From Candidatus Aegiribacteria sp. (GTDB taxonomy: Bacteria; Fermentibacterota; Fermentibacteria; Fermentibacterales; JCC-6): a stretch of DNA of 57,368 nucleotides. The DNA lies in assembly GCA_023138735.1 (NCBI GenBank), contig JAGLOY010000005.1, forward strand, positions 1 through 57,368, given 5' to 3'. The position numbers and the translations under genes are program-made. Shown here one piece after another: positions 51,373 to 57,368 of the stretch; position 1 is the first letter of the stretch; each line of letters opens with the position of its first letter. The notes under the pieces are model-generated. The model searched no databases and was not told the DNA's origin. It was given only the letters and a program-made list of their open reading frames with translations.

Positions 51373-52599
51373 CTACAAGTCAAATACTCGGCTGATAGAG
51401 AACATCACCTTGGTATCCGTTTCCTCAATGGTCAGGCTGTCTCCAGAAGCGAATGATGGAAGACCGGTAATCTGGGTCTGTCTCCATCTGTCAGGAGAGA
51501 AACTTGCCCCAAGATCAAGGTTCCATTCACCGACACAGAAACCCAGCCCCGTCGTGAAATTCATTCTGTCAAGAGCGCTGGCTATACATGAACGTCTGTA
51601 ACCGAAACCGAACCTTGCCACCGGACCTCCGGGAAGCGTATTCTCAACTCCGGCATTGACTCCCCAGGAATTCTTCAGGCCAAGATTCTCTCCTTCGAAT
51701 TCCAGAGAACCATCCGAACTCCAGAAGAATTCACCAATGAATCTCGATCTCAAACTGTTTCCCGGAATGTAAATCGAGCCGAGTTTCAGCGTCATCGGCA
51801 TATCCAGATCATAATCCGTTTCGGAAAGCACATTCCAGGTGATGGGATCGCCGTCAGTCCGGGGAGTGACCGAAAGGGGCATTGGATAATCCAGAGCTGC
51901 GCTGACGAAAACTCTGTCATCAGGTGAGAAGAGTATCGAACCTCTTGTAACGATACCGCTCACAGATTCACTTCGATGAGAATGTGTGCTGTCAAGAGAG
52001 GGATCGACATGTGTTACTTCCCATGTAACATCCCGGGAGCCCGTAACGTAACCCCCGGCCAGACCGAAGGAAAATACATCAGAGGGGATAAAGGAAACAG
52101 CCAGAGTGAACTCATTCAGTATACCGGATATGTCAAGTTTTTCATCTCCGGTTATTACGTAGGCTGCGTCCCTAATTGTACGCTCATAGGTGTACCCGTA
52201 AAATGCCGGAACTCTCCAGCCGGCTGCAAATGCCAGGGATTCCGGAAGACCGCTCCAACCCCTGATGGCAAGAGCAGCCCCGCCGGGAAAGAAACCGATA
52301 CCTCTGTTGAAGGCTATTTCGGACTCACCGATGGAGCTTTCGAACTGGTCGTATACGCGCCTGGTCCGTTTCTCTACAAAGAAATCCATACCTGCCGCGA
52401 ATTCAACCTGTAGCCCATGGTCTGAAATACCCAGAAGAGAAGGATTCGTCAGTATCCCAAGGGCGGAAACCTCCATAAAGCCGCTACCGCCCATACCGCA
52501 AGATACGGCTGAAGCGGAACCTACCGGGTTGCCGAGCCACATGACTTCGGGAAGCCCGGCGATCATAAACGATAATATTCCTGCTGCAATAATGCTCAT
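51373..52599 (-). CDS. PorV-like (UPF0164-type) outer-membrane protein 1
   Basis: The 408-residue protein has a short signal (MSIIAAGILSFMIAG) and the PorV/UPF0164-like opening of an early Gly-rich, Asn-Pro-containing segment (SAVSCGMGGSGFMEVSALGILTNPSLLG). Then come barrel-like strands and a C-terminal RVFDL. PorV-like proteins are outer-membrane partners that shuttle or receive exported proteins in type IX-type systems. The match is by pattern only. GGAGG precedes ATG 52599. It is directly downstream of the HhH-OMP gene. Confidence 0.65.
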   Translation of the reverse strand: MSIIAAGILSFMIAGLPEVMWLGNPVGSASAVSCGMGGSGFMEVSALGILTNPSLLGISDHGLQVEFAAGMDFFVEKRTRRVYDQFESSIGESEIAFNRGIGFFPGGAALAIRGWSGLPESLAFAAGWRVPAFYGYTYERTIRDAAYVITGDEKLDISGILNEFTLAVSFIPSDVFSFGLAGGYVTGSRDVTWEVTHVDPSLDSTHSHRSESVSGIVTRGSILFSPDDRVFVSAALDYPMPLSVTPRTDGDPITWNVLSETDYDLDMPMTLKLGSIYIPGNSLRSRFIGEFFWSSDGSLEFEGENLGLKNSWGVNAGVENTLPGGPVARFGFGYRRSCIASALDRMNFTTGLGFCVGEWNLDLGASFSPDRWRQTQITGLPSFASGDSLTIEETDTKVMFSISRVFDL

Positions 52600-52611
52600 T
52601 CTTCCTCCACC

Positions 52612-55044
52612 CTACCAGCGGAAATCCATCTGACATCGGATGCCATAATCTGTAACGTGATCGCAAAAATCCCTCACCGGGCTGCCCGGATCACCCTCGT
52701 AATAGAAGGCATCATCGGGGTCGGGTCTGTACAGACCGGTTCGGGGATAAAATGTATCCTTCCTTAATATCCTCAGTCTGAACTGAAGATTGTCTGACAG
52801 ATTGTTCTTTATGGTTACGTAGAATTTTGTGCCGTCACCATCGAGAAAATCTATTCCCGTATCTTCGAATTCCCACTGACTCATCCCATTGGTGGACCAG
52901 AGTGTCGATCCGCCAAGAACGGAGAGGTTCTGGCTGAAATTATGCTCCCACCGGACGGCTATGTAACCGCCTGTCATCAATCTGTCATCACCGTACAGAG
53001 GATTAGGTGTAAGCTCAACCATCCCGTACCGCAGCTGGACATCGAAGTAATCACTGTTCGAGGGCAGGAAGAAAGTCCTGAAGGTGTATTCAGTGGTGCG
53101 GGAAGTCGTGGGGATCACATCATGCATTTTGGTCTTTTCCTGATATTTGCATTTGAGTCTGAACCTTATTGGGAAATCCGGTCGGTATTCAACCTCTCCC
53201 TGGAACCTGTGGTTATCAAAATTCCAGGGTATGGAACGCCAGATATCAAGGTAGACCTTTGTGAAAGTAATGCTCCTGCTTACCTGAAAACGGCTCTCAA
53301 CATACAGACCCTCTTCGGGCTTGGGTGTTGGCCACTCGGCAAGCTGCGACGCTAAGGGGTCGCTGAGATAATAGGGCTTCTCGAAAACCGTATCGTCGTA
53401 TCTCAGCTGTTCTGTAAAACCTCGATTGTATGGGTTGCTGTATCCCAGGTCGTAGTGCCTCCAGATCCCAAGGAGATAGAAGTAATCGTTCTGCCATCTT
53501 CCCCTTGCAAGCATGGCTTGCGCTTCGTTGTCCTGACGAACGAATTCCCCTTCCAGACTGACATTATCAAGGATTGTCTGAGCGGAAATACTGACAAAGG
53601 AGGATGTTTCCCCCGCGGCCAGAATGTCGTACTCGGGGCAATCCCAGTTCTGTGCGTCCCCGGGAATATCCATCGCCTCCCAGTCCGGTACAAGAGAATC
53701 ACTGTACGTGATCCTCATCCCTCCAAGACCCAGCGCTGTGCCCGTGGGCAGATATCCGCCGAAATCGAAAAAGCCATACCCGCCGAATGTGGTTTCCTTC
53801 ACAACATCCGCGTAGGGCGTTGTTCTGACGGTAGACATGACAAGTATGTTCGGTGTTCCGTCGATGCTCCTGAGCGCGTCCCTGATGGAGTTCGAATAGA
53901 AACCGTAACCGAGGATCGGACCTGCCCGCATTTCAACTGCTCCTCCCATCAGGCCGAACTGGCGGGTGGAGGTGAGATCGGGGTACAGTCCCCAGGTCCG
54001 GTACGTTGACCTGTACATCAGCTCATCGGAGTTATCGATCATGAGCCCCTGACCGAGAGAAATATTGTAGTTACCAAGTACAACCTGGTTCACAACTCCG
54101 ATATTCTCCATCGAAACGAATCCCTTTGCTATATCGAACCTGTCATTCAGATCACCCAGTTCAATATCCGAGAAAAGTCCGAATCCGCCGGTGGAATTCC
54201 TGCCCCGGGAAAGTCTGACACCGCCGCGGAACCTGTCGCCGAGTCCCACACGAATGCGGTGCTCCCAGCCGGTTACGTTTACCGCCCCCAGCAGCTCGGC
54301 GTGTTCGCTGTCCAGCCTTTCGGTCCAGGCGATGCTGTCCGCCTCGGTATACCCTCTTCCACCCTCTTCAAGATCACATATGGCAGAATGGAGGTCACTG
54401 AGGATCATGTCTAATCCATCTTCATCGTTACCTCTGCCATCACCGCCATCAATGACCATTCTGTAGCTTCCGAAAAACTCCATTGAATGGAGATCAAGCT
54501 CACGAACGGATACGTAATCCCTCAGGTTCCGGTATCCGTAATAAGTGAGATCGTCCGCATTCCGCAGAGAGTACACGCTGGAAACCGGACCCAGAGTGTT
54601 AAGCCTTCTTTCAACAGCAGCGGCATCTATGAGGCTTACCCTGTCCAGGCTTCGAAGCTGCCAGGATGTGGCCGAATTTATGGGAATGGGGCGAAGAAGG
54701 TAATTCTCCCACATGTCCACTGCGGCGTCACCCGGCCCGTCTTCAGTGGCAAGCCTTTCCATGATGCTGATGATGTCAGGGGAAATCCTCCCGTCGGAAG
54801 GGGGGACCACTACGCAGATATTCTTGAGATACTCAAGCTCCTCTGCACCGAATCCGGGTATCTCCATAATGTCGTAGATACTGAGGAGACCGCCTGTTTC
54901 GTAGATGAATGTATAAAGATCCGATGCCTGCTGTGAGTCGAGCCCATCAAGCTCCTGCAGTTCCTGCAGAGTTGCCGTGTTCAGATCGAACCCTCCCGGG
55001 ACGACAAGACCCAGGCAGACAGCAAGTATCAGGCTAGAAATCAT
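52612..55044 (-). CDS. Outer-membrane protein with N-terminal helix-hairpin-helix modules
   Basis: The 810-residue protein has a signal peptide (MISSLILAVCLGLVVPGG) and then ComEA-like HhH DNA-binding modules. One is at about 20-75 (DLNTATLQELQELDGLD...IYDIMEIPGFGAEELEYL) and a second related one is at about 125-175 (INSATSWQLRSLDRVSLIDA...YYGYRNLRDYV). The remaining 630 residues are strand-rich and look like a large barrel ending QMDFRW. Similar HhH-plus-barrel proteins occur in Bacteroidetes without defined function. It overlaps the upstream PorV-like gene by 11 bases. Confidence 0.72.
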   Translation of the reverse strand: MISSLILAVCLGLVVPGGFDLNTATLQELQELDGLDSQQASDLYTFIYETGGLLSIYDIMEIPGFGAEELEYLKNICVVVPPSDGRISPDIISIMERLATEDGPGDAAVDMWENYLLRPIPINSATSWQLRSLDRVSLIDAAAVERRLNTLGPVSSVYSLRNADDLTYYGYRNLRDYVSVRELDLHSMEFFGSYRMVIDGGDGRGNDEDGLDMILSDLHSAICDLEEGGRGYTEADSIAWTERLDSEHAELLGAVNVTGWEHRIRVGLGDRFRGGVRLSRGRNSTGGFGLFSDIELGDLNDRFDIAKGFVSMENIGVVNQVVLGNYNISLGQGLMIDNSDELMYRSTYRTWGLYPDLTSTRQFGLMGGAVEMRAGPILGYGFYSNSIRDALRSIDGTPNILVMSTVRTTPYADVVKETTFGGYGFFDFGGYLPTGTALGLGGMRITYSDSLVPDWEAMDIPGDAQNWDCPEYDILAAGETSSFVSISAQTILDNVSLEGEFVRQDNEAQAMLARGRWQNDYFYLLGIWRHYDLGYSNPYNRGFTEQLRYDDTVFEKPYYLSDPLASQLAEWPTPKPEEGLYVESRFQVSRSITFTKVYLDIWRSIPWNFDNHRFQGEVEYRPDFPIRFRLKCKYQEKTKMHDVIPTTSRTTEYTFRTFFLPSNSDYFDVQLRYGMVELTPNPLYGDDRLMTGGYIAVRWEHNFSQNLSVLGGSTLWSTNGMSQWEFEDTGIDFLDGDGTKFYVTIKNNLSDNLQFRLRILRKDTFYPRTGLYRPDPDDAFYYEGDPGSPVRDFCDHVTDYGIRCQMDFRW

Positions 55045-55855
55045 AAGTCACCCCGAACTGGTGAGTAAGGTCCAGTTGAGGATGAGTGATAACGGCGTAC
55101 TTGAGAGCAATACCTGCAATAGAAGCATCCAGGCCGCCGGAAATGGTGACAGGATTGCTCTGCACACCGGCCAGAATTGTTACAAACCCGAGCGGAAGAG
55201 ACTGGCCTGCATGAATTCTCATGCCATTGAAATCCCGTGAGAAAGTCAGAGCGGAGATCATGTCTGTTGCCGGCTCATACCGGAGTCCAACGTCAATTCT
55301 CCTTCTGAGGTATTCACCGCTCTCCCCCAGCCTTGCCTGGAACGGGTTTCTAACCGACGCTGCAAGAAGCCATCGATTGTACATCCTTACCTGAAATCCC
55401 ATATTCACTGCCATGGTGGTGGCACTCCCGTATTCAGAAACTCCATCGGCAATCGATGCCCTGTAGATCACAGGCTGCAGCCCGAATGACATATCACCCG
55501 TAAGCATTCCTGCCAGGGTCACAGCGGCCAGCTGTTCGTTGTAGAGATCTCCACCGAAATAGCGGAGATTTACACCGACGTTCCATTTTTCGCTGAGATG
55601 AAATGCGCCGTCAATTCCATAGGTTCCGAAATCAATTTTTGAAAACGGAAGCCTGCCGGAAATGGTGAAGGTTCTGTCGCCGATTCCCGCGACGGCAGCG
55701 GGGTTGAAAAGAGCCATTTCTGCACCGAAAAGAACAACACCTGTGCCGCCCATGGCCTGGGAGGCAACACCAATCTCAAGTTCCTCGAAAGCTGCACCTG
55801 ACTGCCCTGCCAGAATCAGAAGGGCAAAGAAATATACTGCTGGTTTGATACGCAT
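55034..55855 (-). CDS. PorV/PorQ-like outer-membrane protein 2
   Basis: The 273-residue product starts at ATG 55855 (GAGG eight bases upstream) with a signal peptide (MRIKPAVYFFALLILAGQSGA). It has the family signature ASQAMGGTGVVLFGAEMALFNPAAVAGI and then barrel strands with NVGVNLRYFGGDLY. The end is HQFGVTYDF, a C-terminal phenylalanine. The pattern resembles PorV/PorQ partners of type IX secretion. It overlaps the HhH gene by 11 bases and starts 10 bases after the FlgD-domain gene. Confidence 0.72.
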   Translation of the reverse strand: MRIKPAVYFFALLILAGQSGAAFEELEIGVASQAMGGTGVVLFGAEMALFNPAAVAGIGDRTFTISGRLPFSKIDFGTYGIDGAFHLSEKWNVGVNLRYFGGDLYNEQLAAVTLAGMLTGDMSFGLQPVIYRASIADGVSEYGSATTMAVNMGFQVRMYNRWLLAASVRNPFQARLGESGEYLRRRIDVGLRYEPATDMISALTFSRDFNGMRIHAGQSLPLGFVTILAGVQSNPVTISGGLDASIAGIALKYAVITHPQLDLTHQFGVTYDF

Positions 55856-55865
55856 CATTGCCACC

Positions 55866-56885
55866 TCAATTCAGCGGAGCTGCTACGACAACAGTCTCAG
55901 TCGTCGTATACCGCTTGCCTTCGGAATCCACTCCTTCCAGCAGAACCACATATGGTCCTATTGGAAGTATTTCTCCGTAATCATTCTTTCCGTTCCATTG
56001 CACCACATCACCGGCAGGGCGCGAATCGGCAAGATGCCTGACATCCCTTCCGGATCTATCGAAAACGGTAAGTGTGAACCTCATATCGGACAAACCGCCG
56101 TACTCCATATTCAGAGTTTCACCAAGCGAAGGAGCAAATGGATTGTCCGTAAGCAGTGTAAGGTGAAAGACGCTTGAAATGGAAGGTTCGTAGATCTGCA
56201 AATCGGACTGGTACCTGGGGAGCAACTGATAACCGCTGTCGTACGGTGGTTCGGAATCGTACTGACCTCCGATACCGATCAGGAACAGGCGGGTTCCAGC
56301 TGTAATGTTCGATACATTTATTCCGGTTGATTCATTCACACGGACGGCAACAGCGGTCTGTCCGTTCCATACGTTAAAATTGTAACCTCCTCCTGCAAAC
56401 TCGGGATTGTTGGCAACGGTTACCCATTGTCCCGTGGCGCTGCTTCCAAGTGCAAGAAGAAATCCTTCAACTCCCTCACTGACACCCTGATTCAGGCCGA
56501 GCAGAAGGGGCAGGGGAACTCCGGGTGTATCAATGTAAACAAAATCCGATGATGAAGAAGGGGATATCTCAACCAGACCGTTGTACTGCATGATCTCGCC
56601 GGTTATCCTCCATCGTTCTCCAGCCGTTATAGTTCCAGGGCTTGAAGAACTGTAAGCGTAAACGTTTATACCCGCAGTGGTATCCTGCACGTAGAAACTT
56701 AAACCTGTTGTAGAGAAAAGAGTCCCCTCGCAGGTAGCAATTCCTTCAACAGTCATTATCTCACCGAGATGGTCGGGAATCCCGTCTCCATTGAGGTCTT
56801 CTCTGGCTTCGGCAATGGTTACCGTCTGGGCTCCGGCCAATCCGATGAACAAGGTAAGAACCAGAACCGGGAAACTATTTCTCAT
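55866..56885 (-). CDS. Secreted protein with OB-fold-like domain and FlgD-like C-terminal domain
   Basis: From ATG 56885 (GGGGAG three bases upstream) the 339-residue product has a signal peptide (MRNSFPVLVLTLFIGLAGA). An OB/DUF5689-like region follows (VTIAEAREDLNGDGIPDHLGEIMTVEGI as a motif series near 20-47). The C-terminal 80 residues are FlgD-like (FTLTVFDRSGRDVRHLA...DVVQWNGKND), of the kind used for export in this group. No enzyme motif is visible. It lies at the head of the PorV-HhH gene set and 28 bases after the solute-binding protein gene. Confidence 0.7.
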   Translation of the reverse strand: MRNSFPVLVLTLFIGLAGAQTVTIAEAREDLNGDGIPDHLGEIMTVEGIATCEGTLFSTTGLSFYVQDTTAGINVYAYSSSSPGTITAGERWRITGEIMQYNGLVEISPSSSSDFVYIDTPGVPLPLLLGLNQGVSEGVEGFLLALGSSATGQWVTVANNPEFAGGGYNFNVWNGQTAVAVRVNESTGINVSNITAGTRLFLIGIGGQYDSEPPYDSGYQLLPRYQSDLQIYEPSISSVFHLTLLTDNPFAPSLGETLNMEYGGLSDMRFTLTVFDRSGRDVRHLADSRPAGDVVQWNGKNDYGEILPIGPYVVLLEGVDSEGKRYTTTETVVVAAPLN

Positions 56886-56913
56886 CGTCTCCCCTTTCAT
56901 AATTGTGTATTAA

Positions 56914-57368
56914 TCAATCCAGTTCGGACCCAAGCTCCGCATCTGCGAGTCTTGCAGCCCTTTCCAGAGCATCCTCTGCACTCATTCTTCCGTAGAGTGC
57001 GATTTCAACGGCTTCGGACAGGAACAATCTGCCATCGTACCAGAATGTTCTCTGCGGTTCGAATTGAGCGTACTCCACCTGAAGCATTACATCCATCAGT
57101 CCGGGGTACTTGTGAATACGTTCCTGTATCTCTGGATAATCCAGGGAACTGCTGGTTGCCGGGATATAGCCGGTAGCAGCACTCCATCTTGCCTGCTGCA
57201 GGGGCTCTGTGAACCATTTGATGAATTCCCATGCGGCTTCCACCTCGGCGGAGTCGGATTTGAACAGGATCACATTGGTTCCGGCAATGATAACGGCCTG
57301 TTCCCTGTCCCGCGGAAGAGGTGCAATCCCGAGAGTGAAAACATCCTCTCCGTTTTCCTCCATTCTTT
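56914..57368 (-). CDS. Extracellular solute-binding protein, C-terminal part (cut by window edge)
   Basis: About 151 codons of the C-terminal half of a family 1 (sugar-type) ABC substrate-binding protein are visible. Typical segments are IIAGTNVILFKSDSAEVEAAWEFIKWFTEP, where the family has EAAWEFIKFLTS, and YPEIQERIHKYPGLMDVM. The stop is at 56914. The N-terminus with its signal peptide lies beyond 57368, so the ligand cannot be assigned. It precedes the FlgD-domain gene by 28 bases. Confidence 0.85.
   Translation of the reverse strand, partial: RMEENGEDVFTLGIAPLPRDREQAVIIAGTNVILFKSDSAEVEAAWEFIKWFTEPLQQARWSAATGYIPATSSSLDYPEIQERIHKYPGLMDVMLQVEYAQFEPQRTFWYDGRLFLSEAVEIALYGRMSAEDALERAARLADAELGSELD

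Overview
The window is a gene-dense stretch of bacterial chromosome of moderate GC content that encodes a Gram-negative-type envelope. It carries lipoproteins, several beta-barrel-like outer-membrane proteins, PorV-like proteins and secreted proteases with FlgD-like C-terminal domains, which together resemble the FCB assemblage and its candidate phyla. An aldehyde:ferredoxin oxidoreductase, a ferredoxin-fused EtfA with EtfB and an acyl-CoA dehydrogenase point to an anaerobe. I would guess a Fermentibacteria/Aegiribacteria-like lineage, but that placement is inference from gene content only. No CRISPR array, prophage, transposase or rRNA was seen.

Layout. Positions 1-2312 hold SRP RNA (large type with Alu domain), dnaX, ybaB and recR in the Bacillus scr-dnaX-yaaK-recR order. 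Positions 2366-5283 hold a degenerate membrane-anchored PP2C-like protein, tRNA-Ala(CGC), a TPR/acidic-repeat protein and tRNA-Ser(GGA). Positions 5418-12174 run DUF3795, maf, dtd, a membrane protein, an Ig-like lipoprotein, an outer-membrane protein and a subtilisin. Two nearly identical lipoprotein genes lie in tandem at 12193-13453. After them come a PEGA/TonB_C protein, pyrE, a REC-GGDEF protein, an MtfA-like peptidase, a coiled-coil protein, a frameshifted outer-membrane protein gene, a CYTH protein, tRNA-Ser(UGA), two small secreted proteins, a PHP-domain protein and a P-type ATPase.

Positions 24529-40504 are one long co-directional series on the minus strand. In transcription order it is a YgjP-like peptidase, DUF3006, rsmI, a CDP-alcohol phosphatidyltransferase, inositol-1-phosphate synthase, tmk, an S41 protease, a phosphohexomutase, DUF177, rpmF, plsX, fabH, fabG, acpP, fabF, rnc, acyl-CoA dehydrogenase, etfB and ferredoxin-etfA. 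It combines envelope lipid synthesis (fatty acids and probably inositol phospholipid) with an Etf/dehydrogenase module whose gene order matches the carCDE caffeyl-CoA reductase operon.

Positions 40691-49276 lie on the plus strand: a GT39-like glycosyltransferase, a polyferredoxin, an aldehyde:ferredoxin oxidoreductase and a GHMP kinase, the last three overlapping, then a gingipain-like C25 protease and a BtrH-like protein with its own near-consensus promoter. Positions 49307-57368 return to the minus strand: DUF2085, a 5'-nucleotidase, two PorV-like proteins flanking an HhH-domain outer-membrane protein, a FlgD-domain secreted protein, and a solute-binding protein cut by the right edge.

The most interesting points are the Fd-AOR-GHMP kinase cluster, the CarCDE-like bifurcation candidate, the inositol-lipid pair with an apparent CTG start, the fresh tandem lipoprotein duplication with a G9 tract in one copy, the frameshifted outer-membrane gene, the unusual P-type ATPase ion-site residues, and the HhH outer-membrane protein cluster. 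There is no stretch above about 300 bases without a gene or RNA.
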